Of a DNA stretch of 64,000 nt, positions 48,901 to 61,523 are shown one piece after another. The DNA comes from Caenorhabditis elegans. Lineage: Eukaryota; Nematoda; Chromadorea; Rhabditida; Rhabditidae. Positions within the stretch are counted from its first letter, which is position 1. Each line of letters opens with the position of its first letter. The DNA lies in NCBI RefSeq assembly GCF_000002985.6, contig NC_003281.10:5456001-5520000 (forward strand), written 5' to 3'. The notes beneath the pieces were generated by a model. That model saw nothing but the letters and a program-made list of their open reading frames with translations, did no database searches and had not been told where the DNA came from. A program made the translations under genes and the position numbers.

Positions 48901-49742
48901 GCTTCATTGGCTGTCTCGATCTTCGACCGTGTCGTCACCAGCGTCAAGATCCCTGGCAAATACGTCAACTGCGTCGCCGTCGGAAGCTTGAGCATCGCCA
49001 AGAAGCTCTGCGAAGATCACGAAGAAGACGCTCCAGTTTTCCTCGGTCGCCTTCGTCTCGAGTACAGCGCGCAAGAGCTGAAGCGCATGGAAATCAAGAT
49101 CCTGGAGGTGCTCCGCTGGGATGCTCACCTTCCGAACCTCAATCGATTCGTTGAATGTCTGCTATCAGAGCTCGACGCGGCTTTCCTTTTGCCTTCAATC
49201 AAGTAAGCCCAATTCGTTAAATCTTTGAAATTGTAATTCTTCTCAAGTTTCAGAAAGCACTTGGATTTCCTGCTTTGCGACTCCACGCTGACATCTAACT
49301 TCCGATGGAGTGTGCTAGCGCTGTCCACCGTCTCATTGCTCGTCGAGGCTACCAACAAACACTGGCAATACCCAATTAATGCTTTGGCTCGGCTCTGCAA
49401 GGTGAGAAAAGTCTCAAATAAATTAATCGAGATCAATTACCCATTCTATTATTAATTTCGAAAAATTCATTTTAATTTTATTTAATTCTCCATTTTTTTC
49501 AGATTCCAATGAGCGAAGTCAATCGCTGCCGTGTGAAGGTCTCCAATCTCTGGTCTCGCCACGTACTTCCAATGCCGTCAACATTCCATCTTCTGGCCGA
49601 TCTGGACGATCAAGACAGCGACATGGACGTCGACTATCCGCTCGCCTACGACTCATCACCCCATCCCCAGGCTCCCTCTGCTGAAGCCTCCGAGTACATC
49701 ACCTCGCCGGCCCCACGGGCACTTCAACCAACTCCGTGTTAA
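45973..49742 (+). CDS. Cyclin (G/I-like), with two alternative first coding exons
   Basis: Exons are 45973-45991 (first exon a), 48635-48741, 48787-49202, 49254-49401 and 49503-49742, giving 309 residues. A single cyclin box lies at about 53-165: GWRERNRECAWMCAAAKRIG, AASLAVSIFDRVVTSVKIPG, CVAVGSLSIAKKLCEDHEED and LKRMEIKILEVLRWDAHLP. The pattern resembles cyclins G and I more than the core A/B/D/E types. A second helical region and a Pro/Ser-rich tail (SSPHPQAPSAEAS, SPAPRALQPTP) follow; the tail contains SP/TP sites for proline-directed kinases. The first exon follows an acceptor-like TCTCAG, so it is probably trans-spliced. Intron 1 is 2.6 kb and contains the second start exon. I recall R02F2.1; a CDK partner is not deducible. 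Confidence 0.9.
48539..48557 (+). other. Alternative first coding exon of the cyclin gene
   Basis: ATGAGAAAAATTAAATTCA followed by the donor GTGAGC encodes MRKIKF and leaves one base, the same phase as exon a at 45973-45991, so both splice in frame to the exon at 48635. The resulting protein is also 309 residues but begins MRKIKFRLTSGSS (basic) instead of MNEDFDGLTSGSS (acidic). The 77-base intron that follows is typical. This suggests two promoters about 2.5 kb apart. Confidence 0.65.
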
Positions 49743-51049
49743 TCAAGCAAGCCGCCACCATCTAATGAGTGTGTGTGTGTCTGCAATTGGCCATAAATAT
49801 TCTTCTTTCTTTCCATCTTACCATTTCCTTGTTCATCTCACGTTCTATCAGAAAAAGATGACAAGAAAAATCACAAAAAATTGTTAAAATTCTTCACCAC
49901 ATCCACGATTTGTCGACAATTTTCCACCAAAAAAATCGAGCTGGTTCTCTTCCTTTCTCTATCTCTCTAAATTCTAGGTAAAGACACTACCCAGCAAGTT
50001 GTAATTAGCTTATGCACTTCTCACTCTTATCACAGCGGCTGGACCGCGACAGATTTATTCCCATCTCCCCCATCCCGTGATTAATCACTTTTCACACAAA
50101 AAATCTATGCTCTCTTCTGTACAAGAAGGTAGAACCTGTCGTCTAGCCGTTTTTTCCATCACCCCATTCCCCCACACACCATCTCTCTCATACTAATACA
50201 AATTCTATATATATATTCTGTCAAATTTCTTTAGTCAAGACTCCGTCTACTCTAATTTTTCCCCTTTCCTATCCCCCGCTAATTACCCCTTGCGAAGCTA
50301 TTTCATCAATACCATCATGTTCTTGAAGGACCCCGCCCCCGCGCTTCAAACTGTGGATTAATGAAGATTTTTTTGTTTGAATAAAATGTTAATGTTAAAT
50401 TTTGTTGTTCTTTTGATTGAAACTTCAGATTCCAGCCGACTTTGTAGAAAAAATCATCCGAAAAAATAAAGTGTATTATGAGACGCAGACAGCCACATGG
50501 AAACGTTCCGCCCCCAAACCTTGGGTCTCGTTAGGTATTCGGCGACAAGCCCGTAAATTCAGACGTTTTTAAGTATCTTTTTTGTTTTTTGTGACATTTT
50601 CCGTTGTTTTCAATAATTTTTATATCCAAACAATATTTAAAATTCTTGTGAAATTTTATATCATCAGTTTCAACATAAAAACAATTAAAAACAACGGAAA
50701 AATGAAAAAAAAAATGAAAAAATATTTGGAAATGGGTGAAATCGACGAAAAATAAATATTTTTGAACTGCTCGTTTTGCTGGCAATTCCTAACGAGACCC
50801 AACATTTCGGGACGGAGCGTTTTATTTGGCTGTGGAGCGCGATTGCTCTTCGAATTCAAAACATCTTGAAATTTTTTTCTCATGGAAAAAAACACAAAAA
50901 TCTCAAGAAAATGTGTTGCTTAGTGTGCTTCTGTAATTAATACGGAAAATTATCTGTACAATAAAATTCAACAAGCATCTGATTTTATTACAGTTTTTGC
51001 TGTGTAATTATTGACTTTCGAACAATTTTATTCTGATCGTCACTGACTT
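49743..51049. other. Gene-free stretch, convergent 3' ends
   Basis: This is the region between the cyclin stop and the stop of the minus-strand EB gene. It opens with a TG run (GTGTGTGTGTC near 49770) in the cyclin 3' UTR and has an AATAAA candidate at 50381. The rest is AT-rich with no supported exon. A phrase resembling CGAGACCCAACATTTCGGGA near 50790 and TTGGGTCTCGTTAGG near 50520 form an imperfect inverted pair about 270 bases apart, probably another decayed small transposon. Confidence 0.5.
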
Positions 51050-52730
51050 TTAACGACAGCAAACATATCGTTGACCAGATGATGAATACTGACAGAACGA
51101 AGTGTTGGGGCATACAGTAACCAAACAATTGATTGGCTGATTATTATTGTCTAGTTGAACAGTTTGACCAGAAGAGCACAGATTTGAGGTGTTTGGAGAA
51201 GTTGGGCAGATACCATTATTGGGGGATCCCGATGTGCACTGACAGAATGAGTTCTGACATTGAGAGTTTCCAAGGCACTGTTGTGTGATCTGGCATTGGA
51301 ACCCAATATTAACAGTGTTATAACACTGACCGTTGTAGTAGACCTGGAAGAATATCTACTATTGAAATTGAAATTTTATTATCAAGTACCTGATTCGAAT
51401 TGCAAGGATTGACAGTTGACTGGGAACTGATACAGTATCCGTACATTGCAGTTGCTCCATTTGTGCACCTGCAGGTTCCAGAGTTACACATGGCTCCTCC
51501 AACGCATTGTTGATTCGCGATGCATGTCTCTCCGACAATTGACAGGAGAACACATTGGTTATTGACAAGAGTTTGAGTTTGTTGGCATTTTGAGTTAGTA
51601 AATGGGACACAGTATCCAAATACCAATCGGCTAGAAATCGAGAAATGTGTGGCTTTAGACACCTATTATCTTTTTGTTAAAAACAACGAAAATTAAAATT
51701 TACTTTCAAGATTGGAACATAGTAATTTGAAAGTATATCTTTTTCTACCTGACTTGATCCTTTATACTCACTAGTTCCCATTGCACGAGCACATCTGATT
51801 ATTGCACACCGAGTTGTCAATACACTGAGAAGAAATCTGACAATTTTGTCCTGGCGATGCAAGAGTTATGCATTGCGAATTGAAGAGCACAGTTCCTAAC
51901 TGACATGCGCATTTCTGATTGACATTTGCAAATCCATTTGGACATTGACACAAATTATTCTGGCATTGAGATCCTCCGAGACACTGCTCGGATCGCTGGC
52001 ATCGGTCTCCAATGTTCACCGAGTTGAAGCATTGGCCACCAACAGATATCTGACCGGTGAAACAGGGAGTTCCAGTTGTGCTACAGGTATCTGAAATTGT
52101 AAATTTGAAAATTGAAAAGAGAAAAGGAAAATAACAAAATTACTGGAATTAGTATTAGGGCAGCAAGCACCATTGCTACAAATGTACCCAGAAGCACATT
52201 GACTATTTGTGAAACACGTCACAACTTGGCCAGATGCAGAAACTTGAGGGCTTGAGTTAGTTCCGCATTCTGAAAAAATCAGAATTTTGGAAGTTGAGTA
52301 TGCAAGATAACTGGAGCACTAGCTTTCTTTCCATGAAATAAATTTTCAAGCTTCCGTTCTTTAGGTGTATTAGTGTACTGTACCGTAAGTATGCGGAAAG
52401 TGGAGGCAAACTCACGTGTATTTTGCGAATGACAACATAAATAGTTGTTGTAATTACTAGAATAATGACAGATTGCTCCATATCTCGCAGAGACCGAGAA
52501 ACAACTACATGGATCTTGTGGGGTGCATGTCTGAAATCACAAAAAACCTGTTAATATCACCACGAGTCAAAGAGGATGTTACCAGTGGCTGATTGAAGTT
52601 ATTATTGGAAGTGAGAGGTATCAGACCAGGAGGGCATTGAGAAAAAGCTAAAACTATAATGTACTACTATCTACATGGTAAGATTACCTGTAATCACAAA
52701 AGTTGTCCACAAAGTCAGCAGCAGAATCAT
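51050..52730 (-). CDS. Secreted Cys-rich protein with EB modules (paralogue 1)
   Basis: On the minus strand, seven exons (52688-52730, 52583-52647, 52416-52530, 52144-52269, 51772-52090, 51390-51630, 51050-51343) encode 400 residues. The signal peptide is MILLLTLWTTFVITAFSQ. The body is a string of Cys-rich EB-type modules, with recurring patterns such as CQRSEQCLGGSQCQNNLCQC, CQISSQCIDNSVCNNQMCSC, CIANQQCVGGAMCNSGTC and CQITQQCLGNSQCQNSFCQC. It ends in QYSSSGQRYVCCR. The EB module is a nematode-expanded disulfide-rich domain of extracellular proteins with poorly known function. The next gene on the same strand (53261-56512) shares the whole exon plan and has three additional modules. I recall these as the D1044 cosmid EB-domain genes. 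Confidence 0.88.
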
Positions 52731-53260
52731 AGTTTGTCCGTCTGCCAAAACTCCTTTTGTGGCAGTTGTGAGATGTGTTTGGCAGTGAATCGATGCTCTT
52801 CCCCTTTTTGTTTGTTAATTGGAAATCATTTTTTGGATAACAAGCGCTGTGCGCACACTTCATACAGATGACTGTTTCCAGCCGAACATTTTGCAGTTTT
52901 TGGGTCGGAAACCCTGTCGGATTTTGCTCCTACAGTGCTAGTATAAGAATGTAGCGGCCTGAACAATTTTCTTTGAGCACCAAGACAATGAAATGCTCCA
53001 AATTGAAACTGTCCTGTACAAATTAAATGTGAACTGAAAATAGAACGCTTCTCCAATGCTTTGAAACACAAACTGTCACTGCCGATTTAACAATTTTTTA
53101 GCATAAATTTCTTCTACTAATAAACCCAACTACGTCGGTTTTGAATTGCAGAAGTTCAAAACGCCAAAAGGATTTAATTATTTTCAAAATATTTATTCAA
53201 TCTCATCATTATTAACCGATTCAATTTATCATTTATATCTTTCTCCATCCAAATTCTTTA
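52731..53260. other. Short intergenic region between the two EB genes
   Basis: This is 530 bases of sequence upstream of the first EB gene and downstream of the second. I see an AATAAAG-type signal just after the second gene's stop (minus strand) and otherwise no supported feature. The spacing is larger than usual for an operon. Confidence 0.5.
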
Positions 53261-56200
53261 TTATTTCTTCTTTCCAGATGTACTGCGACAACATACATAT
53301 CGTTGACCAGATGATGAATACTGACAGAACGAATTATTAGGACACGTGGAAACTAAACAGTTGATTGGCTGATTGGAACTGTCTAATTGAACAGTCTGCC
53401 CAGCAGAGCACAGATTTGATGAAGAAGATGATGTTGTGCAGAAGTTATTGACATTGGTTGTTCCAGATGGGCACTGACAGAATGAATTCATACATTGTGA
53501 GTTTCCAAGACACTGTTGAGTGATCTGGCATTGGGAACCGATAGGTACAGTGTTATAGCATTGATTGTTGTAGTAGACCTGAGATTAGAATTAGCTTTAG
53601 CATCACATCTTATATTACCTGATTGGAATTGCACTGTCCATTTGAACCACCTTGACAGTAGCCATTGACATTGGAGGATCCTGATGGGCATTGACAGATT
53701 GAGTTCAGGCATTGTGAGTTTCCAAGGCATTGTTGGGCGAATTGACATTGGAAGCCGATTGAAACAGTGTTATAACATTGGTTATTGATGAGCACCTTAA
53801 AAACCGAGCTTTAAAACAAACTGGCTAGTAAGTCTCCTAATGTTTTTAACGTTTTTCTAAAAAATGCATCAGCTCTAAATTGAGATAATAATTTAGTTTA
53901 TGAAGCAAAAAATTACAAAAAAAACTCAACGCATTTTATACATGCTATCATTCATAAAAAGTTAACCCTATGTTCTTCTAGTCTTCAAGTGTCGAGTATT
54001 CAAGTTATAACAAATCTTTGCTCTTTTCTGATATGACTCATATTTCAGCAAAGTTACCTGATTGGAATTACATTGTCCATTCGAACCTCCTTGACAGTAG
54101 CCATTCACATTTGTTGAACCAGTTGGACACTGACACATTGAATTCATGCATTGCGAGTTTCCAAGGCACTGTTGGGGGAATTGACATTGGAAGCCAATGG
54201 AGACGGTATTGTAGCATTGGTTATTGATGAGCACCTGAATATAAAAACCTTATTAAATATGTTTCTTACAGTAAGAATGGTACCTGGTTTGGCTGGCACT
54301 GGTTGTTGTTATTGTTGTTTCCTGTGCATACTCCATTCGACTGCTGAGTTCCCTGTGGACATTGACAAATACTACTTATGCACTGAGAATTAGAGAGACA
54401 CTGCTGCGAACCAACACATTGTGATCCAATGGAAACGTAGTTGTAGCATTGATTGGAGATACATACCTGTACAAAAGATCAATTGCTACTAACAGAGGTT
54501 AGTCGTCGTCAGCTCACTTGATTTGTGGAGCACGAAACGCTGCAGAACGTCGAGACACAAATATTATTTGTACAGACAGCGTTGTTCAGACACTGCTGCG
54601 AGAAAGAGCAAGAGCCACCGACTTGTACTGTGTTGTAGCACATTCCATTTATTGAAACTTGGTTCGAGTTGCAAGAAGATGACGATGAACTAATACAATA
54701 TCCGTACATTGCAGTTGCTCCATTTGTACATTGACATGTTCCAGAGTTACACATGGCTCCTCCAACGCATTGTTGATTTGCGATGCATGTTTCTCCGACG
54801 ATGGACAGGAGAACACATTGATTGTTGACAAGAGTTTGCGTTTGTTGGCAGATTGAGGAGGTGATTGGGACACAGTATCCATACACCAATCGGCTGGAAA
54901 TTGAGAAATGTGTGGTTTACATTTTTTAATTACATTTTACTTTCAATATTGAAACTGAGAAATATGAGTTTTAAGTTCCAATCAAAGCCAGGCGTAAGTT
55001 GGATCTAATAATACCGCAAAGCTGGTACGATAATAAATATGTATAACTAACATTACAAGTACTAAAGTGTCGCGAAAATATGTGTGACTCTACATGATGT
55101 AATTTCCACATAGTCGAAAAAAATTATATCATGCCACCTTATCATATTTGATATTATCAGCGATCTACGGAACACTGCAAAACTCACTAATTATTATTAC
55201 AGGTGCACATCTGATTCATGCACACCGAGTTGTCAATACACTGAGAAGAGGTCTGACAATTTTGTCCTGGCGATGCAAGAGTTATACACTGAGAGTTATA
55301 GGACACTGTCCCGAGTTGGCAATTCAGCCCGTTACTGATCACGCATTGCTGATTGACGTTCACATAACCACTGTAACATTGACAAATGTTGTTCTGGCAC
55401 TGGGATCCTCCTAGACACTGCTGGGTGCTCTGACATGCAGATCCGATGTTCACCGAGTTGTAGCACTGCCCATTGACCATTGTTTGACCCGCCAAGCATC
55501 CATTGTTTCCATTTGAACTGCAGGTATCTGAAGTTGAAGTTGGAAAGTAGGAATAGGAAAATGAGATTCTTACTAGAATTGGTGTTGGGACAGCAGGCAC
55601 CATTGTTACACGTGTATCCAGACGCACACTGTGTGTTTGTAGAGCAGGTCACAACTTGGCCAGATGCAGACACTTGGGGGCTTGAATTGGATCCACATTC
55701 TGGAAATATTTGGGATATGTAATTTGGAAGTTGAACTGGTGAAATTGCTCGGATAGAAGATTGATTTCAAATATCGAGGCTCCGTGCTTTAAGTGAATGG
55801 ATCACTGTAGAGGAAATCTACCGTATTCCGTGTACACTAAAATTGCAGCCAAACTCACGTGTATTTGTCGAATAACAACATATGTAGTTATTGTAGGTAC
55901 TAGCATATTGACATATTGTCCCAAAACGAGAAGATCCCGACGAAGAATAACAACTGCACGCGTCCTGTGGGGTACATGTCTGCAATTACAGAAAATTGCA
56001 ACAGAGTTGAAATTTGGAAAAAAATACCAGTGGTTGATTGAAGTTGGAGTTGGAAAAGAGGGGAGTTAGACCAGGTGGGCATTGGGAAACCACTGAAAAT
56101 CATATTTTGAGATGCTTTCTCTATAGTTTTGAACTTTTTAAAAATTAATCAGTACGAAGTTGTTTGAAAACTTTTGTACCTCGAACAGTCTTTGGTAGTT

Positions 56201-56512
56201 CGGGAAAATTTGCTTTCAATTTTATAGAAAGTAAGTATTTTTGAACATAAAGTGAATTAAAAAGGTTTAAAAATTTAATTTTATTTCGGCTTATTTTAGT
56301 TTTTATTAACTATTCAACAATTTTTCTAGTTATCAATTTTTAAATTGATTTTGTAGAAAAAAACTTAGATTTTTTGTTCTGGTATATTTTTCAATTTTTA
56401 GAGATCCGAGATTCTTTTACATTTTTTTCTTCTGAAAATCGAGATTTAGCAAATAACTCAATTTACCTGAAATCACAAAAATCTGCAAAAGTAGAAAAAA
56501 CAAGCAAATCAT
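53261..56512 (-). CDS. Secreted Cys-rich protein with EB modules (paralogue 2, expanded)
   Basis: On the minus strand, ten exons (56467-56512, 56028-56092, 55859-55979, 55574-55699, 55188-55527, 54518-54893, 54284-54466, 54058-54234, 53619-53795, 53261-53578) encode 642 residues. The start MICLFFLLLQIFVIS is a signal peptide. The first six exons match paralogue 1 one to one. Three single-module exons (54284-54466, 54058-54234, 53619-53795) are extra. The last two of these are near-identical 59-residue modules starting VLINNQCYNTVSIGFQCQF and ending GGSNGQCNSNQ; they differ at about five residues. The C-terminus ends in a basic tail (RSTSGKKK) that paralogue 1 lacks. The last intron (53579-53618) is only 40 bases. 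All modules are phase 0, which allows easy exon duplication. Confidence 0.88.
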
Positions 56513-57120
56513 GATGGGGGGAGGCACACGTTTGAGCAGTTTGTGCCAAATAAATGAAATAATATTTGACTCTTTGGGGCTCTCTGAGCAAGTCTCTTCC
56601 ATTTGTTTATCCACCTGCCTTTGTGAGTTTTTTGGGACGGTTTTTTTTGTGAAATTTCACGATAGAGTGTTGAAATGGGTGAATTCATTTGAAAAATCAC
56701 ACGGGAAATATCAAAATACGAAAAAAAAAAAAATAAGAATAGTTCAAGAATACCAAAAAAATATTCACAATCAGAAATCAACATTAAAAGTTGCTGGAAC
56801 ATCGCCTGAAAGTAGTTTTTTTCAGTTAAAATCTAAAAAAAGAACAAAAGACAAGGAATGTGTGGGGCCTAGGCCTGACAACATTTTATTTCGGCACTGT
56901 GAGAATCATGTCAAAATGTAGAAAATAAGTATTATTTAAACTTATAGATAGGCATGAAGAAAGGTACCTGATGTACTATTGAAATACTATTGCTAATAGG
57001 CTCCGCCCACATCTTGGATTTTCCCTTATTTTCATTAAATATGCTTCCACCACTAAAACAAATTATGACAGTAATCAATCAATAATATACAAAAAAACAG
57101 TATATACAATTTAGCATATG
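56513..57120. other. Intergenic region between the kinase gene and the EB gene
   Basis: This 600-base stretch is AT-rich and lies downstream of the kinase stop and upstream of the EB gene start on the same strand. No exon or RNA gene is supported. It presumably contains the EB promoter. Confidence 0.5.
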
Positions 57121-60100
57121 TCACTTCGCTGCTGGATTTTCTGCAATCAAACATTCAATGCACGCTGACAATTGCTCGTACGTGATTTTTGTCACTTTTT
57201 GGTCTGAAATCTTTGAGATATTTTTAAATAACTTTTCAAATCCCCAACCTTTTTGATATCCATTAATATGAGATTGCACCAAAACCGGACGAAAATCCGA
57301 GAAACCCAAATTCATTTGAATTTCCTCTGGTGACTCGGCAGCCAACTTTCTCAAGTGAGTTTTCATCTGAACCGCATCATTTTCCCGCCCAAGCAAGTTT
57401 TTTCGAAACATTTCAACAAGTCTTCTTTGATGGTTCATTGATGTTGAAATTGTTTCCTTATCAGTTACTACTAGTATTCGATGAATTTGATTCAAAATCG
57501 TCAGTACTGGATCTTGAATCTGGCGGAGTACATTACTACTGACTGTCAGACCATCGGATTGCTTTGAGACTTTGAGCTCTGTGGAGGAAGAGCTTCGAGC
57601 CGGATGTTCAGTAGAGCATGTTTGAACACGACGACGACTTGGAATTGCAGATGGAGCTGATGGAAACATGACACTGTACTTGTCAGTGATGCGTGGAAGG
57701 CATACAATACTGGAAGGACGTGGCGTCTCCCCGGCTGACATTGAGTGATTCCGACCTGAGAAAATGTTTATATGAAAATATATGAGCAGAAAAAGCTCAA
57801 GTATTTCCATTTTTGCCGTTCCCAAATTTCAGATTTAGAACTAAAAAAAATCTGAGATTGTGTTTATCAAAAAATTCTGAAAATTTATTATTAACGTTTT
57901 TGTTTCATTTTGAAGTTTCAAGGTTTTAACTAACTCCCAAAAATTTCAGCTTTTTTGAAAAATACTCACGTGGCGCTGGATTAATTGGTGGCAGCTTTCC
58001 ACTCCCTGATGTCTTTGACGACCTTCCAGGACGTTTATAGGAACTTGTGGAGGAATTCAGGGAGGATGGGGATTCATCGATTTTGATATTATAACTAGAT
58101 TGTGAAGCAGTCATATCTGAAGTACTTGCTTGTTGACGTGCCACATCGTCAAGATATTCAAGAAGACGGACTCCGCACATTCCAGATACTTTCAAGATGT
58201 CTGGTCTGGCAGAAGGATCTGGTGCCAGGCAGGAAGTTATGAGAAATCGAAGATCGTCACTCCACATTTCATTTAACGGGTCGTACTTTGCTTCGACTAT
58301 TTGCATGGCTAGAGTTAGCATATTTGTTGAATGAAATACCGGTTGGAGTTGACACATTTCATAGATACAGCAACCTGAACATTCATGGATTAGTAACTGG
58401 ACCATAGTATCTCTTAGTTAACAGTAACCCTGAGATATTACAACGCTACCAATACACTAGTATGATTTCCCTGTTAACACAGCAATTTTTGGGCACATGA
58501 GCCCCACAGTAAGAACTCACCAAATGACCAAATGTCCGCTTTCTCTCCATATGGCAAATTCTGTACAATTTCCGGACAACTATAGATAATGGTACCCGCC
58601 GCCGATTTCAGATATTCTGGGCCTTTTTGCTTTGCCAGCCCAAAATCAGTTATCACCACTCGCTCGTCTGTCGTCATCATTATGTTATTTGGCTTTAAGT
58701 CTCGATGTACAATTTGCTTTTCTTTGTGCAAATAGCGAAGGGCTAACATCATCTGAAAGATTATAAAAGCTTATGAGATTTTTTATAAATATTTAAAAGC
58801 TATTTTCAATCTGAGTCTAAAAAAATGTAAAAAATCAAGTCGATGCACAATGTTTTGGGTGCTATAGAAATTAAATAATTATAAAAAAGTTACCTGTACA
58901 ACCATAGCCCAAATCTTTTTTTCTTCAAAATTTCCTTTCTTCTCCTTCATTGTAATAATTAAGTCACGAAGTGAGCACCCTTGAATCAAATCCATCACAA
59001 TATACAATCGATGATTCTCTACGAAAATTCGCCGATACCGAACAATATTCGGATGCCTCAACTGTTGTTTAATAATCTTCACTTCACTAATCATATCACC
59101 AAAACTTTTATCAGATTCCCTGTCGTTCAAATTCGTCATGAATATCTCCTTGAGTGCAAGTAGTTTAGCCGGGTTTTCCGAATGACTCTGTGCCTTCTTT
59201 CGAACTGTGTACACACATCCGAATGCTCCGGCTCCCAGCTGATCAAGAAGTTCGTATTCGCCAACTTCTCCAACTGCCTGTCTTCGTTCATTTACAGTTT
59301 CCCAGTCTTTCATTATTTCAATATTCTCTTCCTGTAAATTTATAAATTTCTGTGATTTTTTTATTGAGATTTCATATTTTCCAACAAAAATAACAAGATT
59401 TCGAAATTTTTTTCCAAGTTTCAGATTTTAATTACAAAAAACTTACAATAAGATTATCGTACATTTTGGCAATTTGATCGTAATCCGTAAGAACACTATT
59501 ATAATTTCCAACATCCACAAATTTTTCGAAAATTTCTGTGGGTAACACCTTCTTCAGCAACTGACGGGATCTTTCAAAAGTGTACATTAACCGTAGAACC
59601 CGGAAGATCGAACATTGGAGTAAATCCCAAGAATCTATAGTTTCATCTGTAGTAACATTCTTCTTGATAGCCAATAATTTCCCCAAAATATAAACTCCGT
59701 TCGCGTTAGACATCAATTGTTGATTACTACTCGCTTGCGCTAATTGAGCCAGAAGAGCCGTGAGCCCTGTGAGCATGGCCACCCAGTCCCCCACAGCTTT
59801 TCCAGGTGGTTTTGGGTTGGAAATGGCGGCAAAGATCAAACTTATTCCGCCGAGTTGTGCTATTTCTAAGGACGTTTCATGTTGCTCGGCAAGTTGGGCT
59901 AAGGTCCATGCCACGTGCCATTGTAGACGGGAATTTTTGATGGAAAGGAGTCCGAGGAGAGTTGGGACACCGTCATAGATTCGGATTTGTTCTCGGGCCT
60001 GTTCTTCGCAGGATAGAATTCGAAGAAGGCTTATGCAGAGTCTGAAAATTCAAAAATCGAGTTGCAGCAGACGTTTTACGGGCGAAATTTATCTAGAGTG

Positions 60101-61523
60101 TTGGCTAGTTGTTCGGTATGCCCCAGGAGGTGCCGGTCACTTGTTACGCGCTACTAGAAATTATCGACTACTACATAGTTTTGCTCTTGAAATCCCGTAA
60201 GACGTCCGCCGCTAGGTTTTCATGTAAATCCCGTCATGTATCGGCTGCTAGTTGTTTCATACTCCTATAGTGCAGGTTGCTAGCTATGTCATGTTAGACC
60301 CCAGAAATGTCGGCTGCTATAAGTCGTGAAATGTCTGCTGCCACCTACTTTTGCGTTAAAATATCCCCATCTGGTATGAGCTGAAGGCACACGTCAATCG
60401 TATTTGATTCACACAAATTCTCCCGACAAGTTGTGGACCAATCGGAGAGTCTTCCGAGAATCTGAAAATGATTATTAATTTTATTGATTTTTCAGCCACC
60501 AACTAACCTCCAACGAATGCTGAAGCACTGTCATTTGCCGCGTGGCAAGCAGCACAAGGACAGCGTCTTCCAAATTACAGTCCACGAACTTGCGCGCATT
60601 CTCCCCGTTATCGATTAGTTTTTGTGTTACATCTGAAACAAAAAATATTTATTGAAATTCTCTGAAAATTGAACATACTCAAACAGTTAACCACAGTGAC
60701 ATTCCAGTCGTGTTCACTGCGAAGAAATCTGGACGCAATGAATTGGAACGTCTGAAATTTGCAATTTCGGTAAGATTTTGTCTGATATGTCAGGTTTCTC
60801 CAAAATACCTGAACGAATTCCGAGTGTAGATTAACCGAGTGAAACGTCGCAATTCGTGTCTTGTCCCTGAACAAAGTTCGCGCCAATCGAAAAATAAGAA
60901 AAACCCATTTTTTGGCCGGCCGGCTTTCGATGAATTCTCTGAAAATTAAAATCGAAAAATGTCGGATGTTAAGATGGTTATTGCGGCCGACACAATATGG
61001 GATCATCAGGTTAATAATCCAGTAGTGTGTGGGCTGCTTGAAAAATATTCTGGATTGTGGAGATGAGCCGATGCATCACGAGACGAGTTCTCTTACCTGC
61101 AACATATCCGGTTTCTAATTAGATTTGTGGATAGTTCGTGGATTGAAAGACTGTCTAAGTTGTTTTCCAACTGCTCTTCTCTGAAAAATCATCGATAAAA
61201 TATTGGCGGTTAAAATTCAATCGACAAAATAAAAGCCCCGTAATATGTCGACTGCTTATTTTATGAAAAACGTTCTATAAAACGCCGAATAATGTTAGCT
61301 CCAAAGGCGCTCTGACCCATTATTTGTCGGCTGTAAGGTAACGTCTGACACCTTCTGGTGTCGTAAAATTAGCAAGCAGCCGATACTTTCCAGGTGCCCT
61401 CAGAAAACCAAAAACTCACAGAAACGTAGTTAGCAGCTCACATTCAATCCGTGCATAGCCAATATCACCAAGTTTGAATAATGATAGAGATTCTAAAAGT
61501 TTCTGGCCAACCTCCTCTGTCAT
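57121..61523 (-). CDS. nekl-4: NEK10-like protein kinase with N-terminal armadillo-type region
   Basis: On the minus strand, eleven exons (61420-61530, 61097-61180, 60809-60938, 60679-60751, 60508-60632, 60349-60461, 59447-60041, 58894-59331, 58521-58752, 57970-58374, 57121-57755) join in phase. They give about 977 residues if the Met at 61523 is the start. The first visible exon begins out of phase at an acceptor (61531), so a short upstream exon is possible. The N-terminal half is armadillo-like helical repeats (TLAQLAEQHETSLEIAQLGG). The kinase domain follows: LGAGAFGCVYTV (P-loop), LLALKEIF (VAIK Lys), HRDLKPNNI, ITDFGLAK and CPEIVQNLP. An N-terminal armadillo region before a NEK kinase domain is diagnostic of NEK10. 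In C. elegans NEKL-4 acts in ciliated sensory neurons on ciliary microtubules. The C-terminal tail is Ser-rich and disordered. Confidence 0.92.
60052..60348. repeat. Degenerate repeat of TCGGCTGCTA phrases in a kinase-gene intron
   Basis: The intron between 60041 and 60349 repeatedly contains variants of TGTCGGCTGCTA (for example at about 60238, 60310 and 60333), interspersed with CCCGTAA/GTCATGT phrases. Similar phrases recur in other introns of the same gene (60965-61000, 61240-61400) and near 23222-23270. It is a low-copy, diverged, dispersed repeat rather than a clean minisatellite. Confidence 0.55.

Noticed and set aside
48784..49206. Idea that this gene is a core cell-cycle cyclin D or E
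   Set aside because: The cyclin box lacks an LxCxE start and the residues that mark D or E types; the helix pattern fits the G/I group better.
49125..49436. Minus-strand frames opposite the cyclin exons
   Set aside because: They are antisense shadows of well-supported cyclin coding exons.
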